Assembly: GCA_021151825.1 (NCBI GenBank)
Contig: JAGKWQ010000006.1
Coordinates: forward strand, 310,001-374,000
Direction: 5' to 3'
DNA length: 64,000 nt
Source of the DNA: Cellvibrionaceae bacterium
GTDB lineage: Bacteria > Pseudomonadota > Gammaproteobacteria > Pseudomonadales > Cellvibrionaceae
The notes under the pieces: generated by a model
Databases searched by the model: none
Seen by the model: the letters and a program-made list of their open reading frames with translations, nothing else
Told to the model about the DNA's origin: nothing
In this document: positions 52,621-60,608 of the stretch, in pieces
Numbering within the stretch: position 1 is the first letter of the stretch
How the letters are laid out: every line of letters starts with the position of its first letter
Position numbers and translations under genes: made by a program

Positions 52621-53448
52621 TTGAATTGGATAGCCGTTAAATATTTTTCCCTTGATCAGGATTTGCGCGAGCTGAGCAATTATTTGCGCGCGCGTGGTTT
52701 GCAGCATCGTATTACCGAAGAGCAAGGCCAACAGTGCCTTTGGGTATTGGACGAGGCGGTAATTCCCGCGTTACAGGAATTCCTCGCGCAATATTCGCAA
52801 GGTGCTGTTAATTTGGATGTTGCACCGGTAATGGAGGCCGCGAGTTATTCACCGCCATCGTTGCTGCAACAAGCCGTACAAGTTCCCATCGTGTTATGCC
52901 TGATTGCATTGAGTGTGTTCGGGTATTTTTTGGTGGATGGATATTTCGGCCAGGCATTGTTTAACGAATTCAAATTTACGCCTTTGAAATTCGCTTTGAG
53001 TAGTGGAGAAATCTGGCGGTTGCTAACGCCGGCATTTTTACATTTCACGATTTTCCATGTGTTATTCAATTGCCTATGGTTGTGGGATTTGGGGCGGCGC
53101 CTGGAGTATTTCCAGGGAAAATTGCACTTCCTTATTTTTTTTGTGATTACTTCGGTTGCAGCAAATCTGGCTGAATTTGCCTGGAGTGGCACAATAAATT
53201 TTGGCGGAATGTCAGGATTTATTTATGCACTGGTCGGGTTTATTGCCGTGCGTCAGCAGTTTGATCATCATCCGTTAATGCAAGTCCCTCGTGCACTCAT
53301 CGGCTTTATGTTGTTTTGGTTGGTTCTCTGTATGACCGGCGCGGTGGATTATTTTATTGACGGCTCGGTGGCTAACGCAGCGCATTTGGGTGGATTGATC
53401 GCCGGTGCTGTTTATGCACTCGCCACTAAGCGTTTTTATCGCCATTAA
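52621..53448 (+). CDS. Rhomboid intramembrane serine protease (GlpG-like)
   Basis: A 275-residue membrane protease. A cytoplasmic domain (residues 1-75) like that of GlpG precedes six membrane helices. Active-site S198 lies in GGMSGFIYALVG and H255 in ANAAHLGGLIAGA; the oxyanion histidine-asparagine pair is in FHVLFNCLWLW. It cleaves membrane proteins within the bilayer. The start appears to be TTG 52621 (AGGG nine bases before); no ATG is available near the expected N terminus. It is third in the nadK operon. Confidence 0.93.
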   Translation: MNWIAVKYFSLDQDLRELSNYLRARGLQHRITEEQGQQCLWVLDEAVIPALQEFLAQYSQGAVNLDVAPVMEAASYSPPSLLQQAVQVPIVLCLIALSVFGYFLVDGYFGQALFNEFKFTPLKFALSSGEIWRLLTPAFLHFTIFHVLFNCLWLWDLGRRLEYFQGKLHFLIFFVITSVAANLAEFAWSGTINFGGMSGFIYALVGFIAVRQQFDHHPLMQVPRALIGFMLFWLVLCMTGAVDYFIDGSVANAAHLGGLIAGAVYALATKRFYRH

Positions 53449-53477
53449 GTTTTATTGATTTATTGTCAGGTAGCACT

Positions 53478-53750
53478 ATGGATTTACAACAATTGCTTTC
53501 CAGTCTCACGCCGGAAATTTACCAGAATTTAAAGCGCGCCGTAGAGCTGGGTAAATGGCCGGATGGCAATCGTTTATCAGCGGAACAACGCCAGTTATGT
53601 ATGCAAGCTGTCATCGCCTACGAACATAAAAATTTACCGCCAGATCAACATACCGGTTATATCCCGCCTGAGCCACACACTTATTGTGGCGATGGTGATC
53701 ACGACCACGATCATGCGCATACCGATAAACCCATCAAGTGGGTCGAGTAA
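53478..53750 (+). CDS. DUF1315 / YeaC-like protein
   Basis: A 90-residue protein with YeaC-type features: LTPEIYQNLKRAVELGKWPD, GNRLSAEQRQLCMQAVIAYE and the C-terminal CGDGD before a histidine-rich stretch (HDHDHAHTD). The His/Asp tail may bind metal. The function is unknown. It lies between the rhomboid gene and pepN in the same direction. Confidence 0.88.
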   Translation: MDLQQLLSSLTPEIYQNLKRAVELGKWPDGNRLSAEQRQLCMQAVIAYEHKNLPPDQHTGYIPPEPHTYCGDGDHDHDHAHTDKPIKWVE

Positions 53751-53782
53751 TTTTTTTCCCTTTTGTGAATCAGGATTTCGCC

Positions 53783-56518
53783 ATGACAGTTGTAGAACAA
53801 AACCTGCCCGCCAAAGAACAAGCGCCAAAAACAATTTATCTCAAGGATTATCGTGTCCCCGATTATTTAATCAAAACGACGGATTTGCGTTTTGACATTT
53901 ATGACAAAAATGAAAGGTATGACAAGAGTGAAGGGCGTGATGGTGAGACAATTGTCAGTGCGATGTTGCAGTTGTATCGCAATCCTGCGGCAACTGATAC
54001 CGCCACGCAATTAACCTTGCACGGTGCTGATCTAGAGCTGGTTTCTATTGCGCTAAATGGAAAAGTCCTTGGAGAAGGTGATTATCAATTTGGTGAAGAA
54101 TCGATCACTATTTTTAATACGCCGGAAGAGTTCACCCTGATTACCATCACCAAAATAAAACCTGAAAAAAATACTTCGTTGGAAGGTTTGTACCGCTCGC
54201 GCACTATGTATTGCACCCAGTGCGAGGCCGAAGGTTTTCGCAAAATTACTTATTATCTGGATCGCCCGGATGTCATGAGCGAATTTACCACCACCGTGGT
54301 CGCTGATAAAAAATATCCGGTGTTGTTATCTAACGGCAATCTTATTGATCAAGGTGAAGCAGATGGCAATCGCCATTACGCAACCTGGCATGATCCTTTT
54401 AAAAAGCCAGCGTACCTGTTTGCTTTAGTGGCTGGCGACCTCGCGCACATTGAAGATAAATTTATTACCGGCTCAGGTCGCGATGTCACCCTGAAAATTT
54501 TCGTAGAACCCAAAGACCTCGACAAATGCGATCACGCGATGGAATCACTGAAAAACTCCATGCGTTGGGATGAAGAGGTTTATGGCCGCGAATATGATCT
54601 GAATATTTTTATGATCGTTGCCGTAGATGATTTCAATATGGGTGCTATGGAAAATAAAGGTCTGAATATTTTTAATACTTCCTGCGTGCTCGCCAAACCG
54701 GAAACAACAACCGACGCAGGTTTCCAGCGTGTTGAAGGTGTTGTTGCACACGAATATTTCCACAACTGGAGCGGTAACCGTGTTACCTGTCGCGATTGGT
54801 TCCAGTTAAGTTTGAAAGAAGGTTTTACCGTATATCGCGATGCTGAATTTTCAGCGGATATGGGCTCGCGCACCGTAAAACGCGTTGAAGATGTGACTTT
54901 ATTGCGCACTGCTCAATTTGCAGAAGATGCCGGTCCTATGGCGCATCCGATCCGCCCGGAATCCTATATCGAAATTTCCAATTTCTACACCATGACTATT
55001 TATGAAAAAGGTGCAGAAATTATTCGCATGTTGGCAACATTGCTCGGGAAAGAAAATTTCCGCAAAGGCACTGACTTATATTTTGATCGTCACGATGGGC
55101 AGGCTGTGACCACCGAGGATTTTGTAAAAGCATTGGAAGATGCATCAGGGCGCGACCTTATGCAATTCAAGCGCTGGTATTCACAAGCAGGCACGCCGCG
55201 TTTGCACATTACCGATTCCTATGATGAAAACGCGCAGGAATATTCCCTGACCATCAAACAAACTTGCCCGCCAACACCGGAGTGCGAACACAAGTTGCCA
55301 TTTCATATTCCTGTAGCAGTGGGTTTAATCGGTAGTGCAGGGGATTTGCCGCTGGTGTTACAACATGCGGAACCGGATTTTGAAACCAGTGATAACACTT
55401 ACAAAGTATTGGAGTTAACCGGTGCCGAACAAACGTTTGTATTTGAGCGTGTGCAAGAAAAACCGGTTCCGAGTTTGTTGCGCGATTTTTCTGCTCCGGT
55501 GAAGTGGAGTTATGATTATACGCGCGACGATTTAATCCTGCTGATGAGCCGTGACAGTGATGGTTTTAATCGCTGGGAAGCGAGCCAGCAATTGGGTTTG
55601 CAAGCCATCCAGCAAGCGATGACAACTTACCAGCAAGGCACATCGCTCAGCGATTGGAAAATGGATGCTGAATTAGTTGAGGCTTATCGTAGTGTGTTAC
55701 AAAACGAAAGCCTTGATAAAGCCATGGTTGCTTACATGCTTAGCCTGCCATCAGAAGCGTATTTAAGTGAGTTGGCGGATATTGTTGATGTAGAAGCGAT
55801 TCACTATGGTCGAATTGCTGTGCGCAAAGCTTTGGGAAATGCATTGCGCAACGAATTTGAAACGCTTTATCGCGCGTATGACCATCAACAAGAATATGCT
55901 GCAACAGCCGATAGAATTGCTGCTCGTAGTTTGAAAAACGTTGCATTGGGTTACCTGGCATTACTGAATGATGATGCTCTAATTCGCCTTTGTGAACAGC
56001 AATATCGCACCGCGAATAATATGACGGATGTAATGGCGGCGTTAACGCAACTGGTTAATAGCGATGCGCCGCTCGCGCAACACTATGCAAACTCTGCGTT
56101 GGTGGATTTCTATCAGCGCTGGCAAGATGAATCGTTGGTCGTTAATCAATGGCTCAGTGTGCAAGCTATGTGTGTATTACCCGGTACATTGGAAAAAGTA
56201 AAAACATTGCAATCCCATGCTGCGTTTGATGGTAAAAACCCAAATAAGATTCGCGCACTTATTGCTGCCTTTTGCAATAGTAACCCGATTAATTTTCATG
56301 CTGATGAAGGGGCAGGTTATCAATTCCTGGCTGATCAAATTATTCACCTTAATACTCAAAATCCACAAATTGCTTCCCGTTTATTAACACCGTTAACCAA
56401 ATGGAAAAAATACGCCCCACAACGCCAGGTACTGATGAAAGTACAATTAGAGCGAATCCTCGCTGAACCGGATTTATCCAAAGATGTATTTGAAGTGGTG
56501 AGTAAAAGTTTGGTTTAA
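53783..56518 (+). CDS. pepN: Aminopeptidase N (M1 family)
   Basis: A 911-residue zinc aminopeptidase. The exopeptidase motif GAMENKG is followed by H323-E-Y-F-H327 and E346 eighteen residues later (HEYFHNWSGNRVTCRDWFQL), the complete zinc site. The N-terminal beta domain and C-terminal helical domain have normal length for PepN (about 870-890). ATG 53783 has AGGA before it; the open frame extends upstream over the preceding stop region. A strong terminator follows. Confidence 0.97.
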   Translation: MTVVEQNLPAKEQAPKTIYLKDYRVPDYLIKTTDLRFDIYDKNERYDKSEGRDGETIVSAMLQLYRNPAATDTATQLTLHGADLELVSIALNGKVLGEGDYQFGEESITIFNTPEEFTLITITKIKPEKNTSLEGLYRSRTMYCTQCEAEGFRKITYYLDRPDVMSEFTTTVVADKKYPVLLSNGNLIDQGEADGNRHYATWHDPFKKPAYLFALVAGDLAHIEDKFITGSGRDVTLKIFVEPKDLDKCDHAMESLKNSMRWDEEVYGREYDLNIFMIVAVDDFNMGAMENKGLNIFNTSCVLAKPETTTDAGFQRVEGVVAHEYFHNWSGNRVTCRDWFQLSLKEGFTVYRDAEFSADMGSRTVKRVEDVTLLRTAQFAEDAGPMAHPIRPESYIEISNFYTMTIYEKGAEIIRMLATLLGKENFRKGTDLYFDRHDGQAVTTEDFVKALEDASGRDLMQFKRWYSQAGTPRLHITDSYDENAQEYSLTIKQTCPPTPECEHKLPFHIPVAVGLIGSAGDLPLVLQHAEPDFETSDNTYKVLELTGAEQTFVFERVQEKPVPSLLRDFSAPVKWSYDYTRDDLILLMSRDSDGFNRWEASQQLGLQAIQQAMTTYQQGTSLSDWKMDAELVEAYRSVLQNESLDKAMVAYMLSLPSEAYLSELADIVDVEAIHYGRIAVRKALGNALRNEFETLYRAYDHQQEYAATADRIAARSLKNVALGYLALLNDDALIRLCEQQYRTANNMTDVMAALTQLVNSDAPLAQHYANSALVDFYQRWQDESLVVNQWLSVQAMCVLPGTLEKVKTLQSHAAFDGKNPNKIRALIAAFCNSNPINFHADEGAGYQFLADQIIHLNTQNPQIASRLLTPLTKWKKYAPQRQVLMKVQLERILAEPDLSKDVFEVVSKSLV

Positions 56519-56826
56519 CATTAAAAATTCTTTTACGTACCCCATTAAAACCCGGCGTTATCGCCGGGTTTTTTATTTGGGCAATTATTTGTCATATCGC
56601 TATTGCCGATGTTTTTTATTGGCAAAATAGCCATAAATTTGGCGGCCTATAAATTTATTCTGTGGCATGAAAGTTGATAGTTGTATTGCAGAATGAATGA
56701 AAATGAATAATCACTCTTTACTGTGCACTTTTTTGCTGCCTGATTCTCATCGCGGTTTGTTAAATGCACTGATCTTGTGCGCAGTTTTGCTGGTCAATTT
56801 TTTTTGATCTGGATGGAGGTTTATCA
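56519..56826. other. Gap with pepN terminator and chemoreceptor promoter region
   Basis: 308 bases. After the terminator, TGGCATG-N4-TTGAT at 56663-56678 resembles a sigma-54 -24/-12 promoter with one changed base (TTGA for TTGC). GGAGG at 56815-56819 is the chemoreceptor ribosome site. Confidence 0.35.
56547..56574 (+). terminator. Rho-independent terminator of pepN
   Basis: AAAACCCGGCG pairs with CGCCGGGTTTT around a 4-base loop, then a T run. Confidence 0.92.
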
Positions 56827-57960
56827 ATGGTGCGTTTTTGGGGGCAAGCAGTTGCCTCGGTAAAATTGTGGGTATTGTTAACCGCTATTTTTTGCAGTTT
56901 GTTATTGGTCACTATCGCAATTTTATTGCAAATCAATAGTTATTGGTTGGTGATGCCACTGGTTTTGGTGGTGATTTTAGTGTTGGGTATTATTGGCGGG
57001 GTAAGCAGGGATATAGAAGGAGTAAAACTTTATTTGGCAGCAATCGATAAAGAAGCGGCGGTTGATTGGAATCGTTTGGTCTATGGTCCGTTGCACGGAT
57101 TGCACAACACTTTTATTGATGTATTTAAAGCGCGGCAAAGACGCAATGCTGAATATAAAGATGCTGTTAAAGAAATGGGACATTCCTCATTTGAATTGGC
57201 AGCCAATGCGAAAGAGGTTTCCAAAAGTGCGGCCTATCAATCCAATGCAACGCAATCCAGCGCGGCGGCGATCACGGAAATAAGTCACAGCATTGATGAC
57301 ATTAGTAGTCGTATCGTAGCGGCACGTGATGCTGCAACAAAATCCTGCGATTTAAGCAAGCAAGGGGGCAGTGCATTAAATGAAGCTAGTAAGGAAGTAA
57401 ATACGGTTGCGAGCCTTGCGCGCGAAACGGAAGAGCGTGTGAGTCAATTGGAACATCTAATGCGTAACGTTACTGCGATGTCGCAAGTGATTAGTGATAT
57501 CGCGGGGCAAACCAATTTGCTTGCATTGAATGCCGCTATTGAAGCTGCGCGCGCAGGCGAACATGGACGAGGTTTTGCGGTGGTAGCTGATGAAGTTCGC
57601 GCGCTCTCTGCGCGCAGCCAGGGGTCAGCAAGTGAAATTGCAACGAATATTGCACGTGTCCAGGAGAGTATGGAACAAGTGCTACTCAGCATGACGAAAG
57701 TGGTGGAGAAGACAGAAAAATCCATGCAGGGTGTTGCGATTGCCGATGAATCATTAACAGCAATTTTAACTACAACGGATGATGTTTTTGGATTAATCGA
57801 CGAAATTGCCGTGGCTGCAGGGCAGCAAAGTGTTGCAGCGCGGGAAATTTCAAAACACATAGAAACAGTTGCAGACCTGGCGAACCAAAATAGTTTTCGC
57901 GCCGGGCAAGCGGCGGAAATTGCCGAACACCTGCACAGATTGACCCACAGCACGGAGTAA
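56827..57960 (+). CDS. Short chemoreceptor with no sizeable periplasmic domain
   Basis: A 377-residue MCP. Two membrane helices (about 13-35 and 39-61) are separated by only a few residues (QINSYW), so there is no external sensor and no clear HAMP domain. The cytoplasmic part includes the standard tip (IAGQTNLLALNAAIEAARAG, then EHGRGFAVVADEVRALS) with methylation-type helices. GGAGG precedes the ATG. The next gene begins 4 bases after its stop and encodes a membrane-anchored NIT-like sensor domain; the pair may act as one receptor. Confidence 0.93.
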   Translation: MVRFWGQAVASVKLWVLLTAIFCSLLLVTIAILLQINSYWLVMPLVLVVILVLGIIGGVSRDIEGVKLYLAAIDKEAAVDWNRLVYGPLHGLHNTFIDVFKARQRRNAEYKDAVKEMGHSSFELAANAKEVSKSAAYQSNATQSSAAAITEISHSIDDISSRIVAARDAATKSCDLSKQGGSALNEASKEVNTVASLARETEERVSQLEHLMRNVTAMSQVISDIAGQTNLLALNAAIEAARAGEHGRGFAVVADEVRALSARSQGSASEIATNIARVQESMEQVLLSMTKVVEKTEKSMQGVAIADESLTAILTTTDDVFGLIDEIAVAAGQQSVAAREISKHIETVADLANQNSFRAGQAAEIAEHLHRLTHSTE

Positions 57961-57964
57961 CACT

Positions 57965-58768
57965 ATGGAAACTCCAATTTCTCTAATGATAATTTTGCTT
58001 GCTTTTCCGGTGGGGTTTTTGTTGTTCCTGATGTTTTCGTTGCGCCATAAAAAACGTCAGGCGACCCGTTTGTTTGCGCGTGGAATTGAATACATCAAAT
58101 TGCTACGCAGTCTCCTGACATATGTACAGCAGCATCGTGGATTAACTACCGGCTTTATCAACGGCAACCTTTCCTCCAGGCCGGATATTGAGACCTTGGG
58201 TTTGCGTATCAAGCAGGTTATTGCAGACGTAGAAACTACTGGCGAATGGATGGCAGAAAATGTTAAGTGGTCAAGCCTTGTTGATCATTGGACCCGCCTG
58301 GGGATGGGGTATTTGCAAGGTGATGCCGACAAAAATTTTAAGCAACATAATATTCTCATCGCGAATTTATTGTATTTAATCGATGATGTGGCTGATGCCC
58401 ATCATCTGTCCAAGCTTACAGGTGATGCAATGGACACTGATTGGCGATATTTATTATCTATCGCCGAATATATTGGGCAAGCCCGGGCACTGGGAACCGG
58501 TGTTGCGGCAAAAGGTGAATGTTCCAGTGTGTTGCGTATTCAGTTAAATCATCTGCGCAATAAAATTGCCTCCAGTGTGGATGCATCCTGGCCGGAAAAA
58601 TCGCGCGTTGAAATTCATTATTTGCTACGCTGTATTGAATCGCAATTAATTGTGGATAAACCCAGTATTGATGCCAGTGAATATTTCAAATTAGCGACCC
58701 GCTGTATTGAGCATGTACTGGAACAATTTGATCGGCAAATTGATCGTTTGCAATATTACCGTAATTAA
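57965..58768 (+). CDS. Membrane-anchored NIT-like helical sensor without output domain
   Basis: A 267-residue protein. One membrane helix at residues 6-26 is followed by a long helical domain. The segment LLRSLLTYVQQHRGLTTGFI resembles the NIT (nitrate/nitrite-sensing) signature, an RG-containing helix (LxxxLQxERGxSxxF), and a second arm (SIAEYIGQARALGTGVAAKG) matches the second half of that fold. No kinase, GGDEF or MCP output is present. After the short N-terminal helix the domain is probably cytoplasmic, because RHKKRQ follows the membrane segment. It is co-transcribed with the chemoreceptor. Confidence 0.75.
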   Translation: METPISLMIILLAFPVGFLLFLMFSLRHKKRQATRLFARGIEYIKLLRSLLTYVQQHRGLTTGFINGNLSSRPDIETLGLRIKQVIADVETTGEWMAENVKWSSLVDHWTRLGMGYLQGDADKNFKQHNILIANLLYLIDDVADAHHLSKLTGDAMDTDWRYLLSIAEYIGQARALGTGVAAKGECSSVLRIQLNHLRNKIASSVDASWPEKSRVEIHYLLRCIESQLIVDKPSIDASEYFKLATRCIEHVLEQFDRQIDRLQYYRN

Positions 58769-58781
58769 TTTGGACCATAAA

Positions 58782-58808
58782 AAATGCCGGCATTTGCCGG
58801 CATTTTTT
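58782..58808 (+). terminator. Terminator between NIT-like gene and batD
   Basis: AAATGCCGGC pairs with GCCGGCATTT across a short loop, with A and T runs on either side; it would serve both convergent genes. Confidence 0.85.
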
Positions 58809-58820
58809 ATTGATAACCTC

Positions 58821-60587
58821 TTAATAGGGGTAGAGAGGCTTTAGTGATTCATCCTCATCGGTTCGCTGCTGTTTGTCACGGCGGAGATTGGCAAGGATTT
58901 GCAGGAGCTTATCCAGGTCGGGTACTGCATTTTGGTTGCCAAAAATTGCTTCATCCAATTTATGCAGTTCATCGGTTAGTTCAATGTGCTTTGCTCGCTC
59001 TGCAACGGCTTGCAAGCCATTAATATCAGGTGCACGCCAGTAAATTTTGGCCCAATCAATTATCCCCCTGCGCAACCCTGTAAGGGATTTGTCGGCGAGC
59101 TGGCGCTTTACATTGCTCCAGGCATTAGTTTCAGTTTCCTGGTGCACCTGGACGTTATCATTACGTGAGCGGCGGCCTGATTCTTTTAACCGTAATTGTT
59201 GCAAGAATTTAAATGCAAAAAATACCGCAATCAAGAGTGAAATAATATTCGTTACATACAGCCATACAGGTACTTTTTCTACCCGTTGGATTTGTGGTGT
59301 GTTATTGGTTGAGTCAATATTGACTGAAGTGTTTGTTGGTTCTTCACTGATGCTCTCATCAACATTAGTGGTTGCTGTTGAGGTGGGAGCCTGTTGATTA
59401 ACAGTGCCGCCGCCAACTTTCAACGTAACCGCATTCAAGTAAGCTGTCTCCATCATTTGACTATGAGTATTCCACCAGCGCACCTCGGTTTGGGGGAGAG
59501 TAAATGTTCCTTCCTTTGTTGGAACTATTGCAATAGTTTCGGTGCGCGTACCCACAACGCCATTTGGCGATTTTTGATCATCGGTTTGTGCCTGGTCTTT
59601 ATAGAAAGTAATGCCATCTGCATTGCTAACTTCTAATGGGCTAATTTGTCCTGCCGTTAAACCATCGGCTTTTAGCGTAATAGTGCGAGTCACAGGTTCG
59701 CCAACCTTCAGCGAATTAATATCAGTACTCCAGTGTTCGCTTAATTCCAGGCTTTTAGCGGGCATCCAGTTGCTACCAGTAGCCGCTGCCGGAGCGGCGA
59801 GTACATTTATACGTTGTTCATCAGTGCGCAAACGTAAAAGATTATTTTGGTTATTGCCATAAAATCTATCCCAAATGTCTCGTGAGCCGCTGCTGACTGA
59901 CACTTGATAAAGCATGCTGGGAATAATCAGCTCACCACTTTGTTGTGGGAAAATTGCATAGCGGGTTTCTACTACGGCGCCGGGGCGATTATTAATTTTG
60001 GTTTGATATTGCTTTTCATCAAGTTGCACTACCAATGCATCTTTTACTTGCAGTGGTTGTAAATCAATACCGGACAAGCCCACGGTGGTGTACAACCGCA
60101 AGGTAACAATAATTTGTTGTTGCACGTAGGCGGCATCAGTACTGGTTTCCATTTCCACACTGACATTATTGTCGCCATCTTTTGGTTTGCGGCTTCTGCC
60201 TTCAACGGTGATTTCAATGGCATCGCTCACTGCTCCATCAATATTGAACGATGGAATTAATAATTTTCCGATACGTTTTGGTGCTAATGCAATTTTCCAT
60301 TCGGTAGAGGCTTCCATGCTACCGTTGATGATGCTCATCTGTGTCCCACTTTGGGTGTTCAGAATGTCAAAATCTTTTTGCAATAATTCGTAGTCGGGTG
60401 TGGTATTGATTTGCTCGTCATAACGCAATACCAGTGTGAAGGTTTCTTCCAGTCCCAGTGCATCCCTATCAACACTGGCGGTCAGATTACCGGCGAATAC
60501 GTTAAGGCCGGTCACCATTAGCAGGAAACCAATGCAGCGGCTTAACCAAAATTTAATGTTTGCATTTGTTAGCTTCATAGTTTTCAT
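58821..60587 (-). CDS. batD: BatD-like aerotolerance protein
   Basis: A 588-residue periplasmic protein with a signal peptide (FLLMVTGLNVFAG), several beta-sandwich repeats (LGLEETFTLVLRYDE, VQQQIIVTLRLYT, VGEPVTRTITLKADG) and a C-terminal membrane helix at about 440-460, followed by a basic cytoplasmic tail. This is the BatD layout. Bat proteins are linked to oxidative and envelope stress resistance in Bacteroides, Francisella and others; their biochemical role is unclear. It is the last gene of a leftward operon and follows batB/C by 21 bases. Confidence 0.9.
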   Translation of the reverse strand: MKTMKLTNANIKFWLSRCIGFLLMVTGLNVFAGNLTASVDRDALGLEETFTLVLRYDEQINTTPDYELLQKDFDILNTQSGTQMSIINGSMEASTEWKIALAPKRIGKLLIPSFNIDGAVSDAIEITVEGRSRKPKDGDNNVSVEMETSTDAAYVQQQIIVTLRLYTTVGLSGIDLQPLQVKDALVVQLDEKQYQTKINNRPGAVVETRYAIFPQQSGELIIPSMLYQVSVSSGSRDIWDRFYGNNQNNLLRLRTDEQRINVLAAPAAATGSNWMPAKSLELSEHWSTDINSLKVGEPVTRTITLKADGLTAGQISPLEVSNADGITFYKDQAQTDDQKSPNGVVGTRTETIAIVPTKEGTFTLPQTEVRWWNTHSQMMETAYLNAVTLKVGGGTVNQQAPTSTATTNVDESISEEPTNTSVNIDSTNNTPQIQRVEKVPVWLYVTNIISLLIAVFFAFKFLQQLRLKESGRRSRNDNVQVHQETETNAWSNVKRQLADKSLTGLRRGIIDWAKIYWRAPDINGLQAVAERAKHIELTDELHKLDEAIFGNQNAVPDLDKLLQILANLRRDKQQRTDEDESLKPLYPY

Positions 60588-60608
60588 CGAATACTTACCA
60601 TCGAGTAA

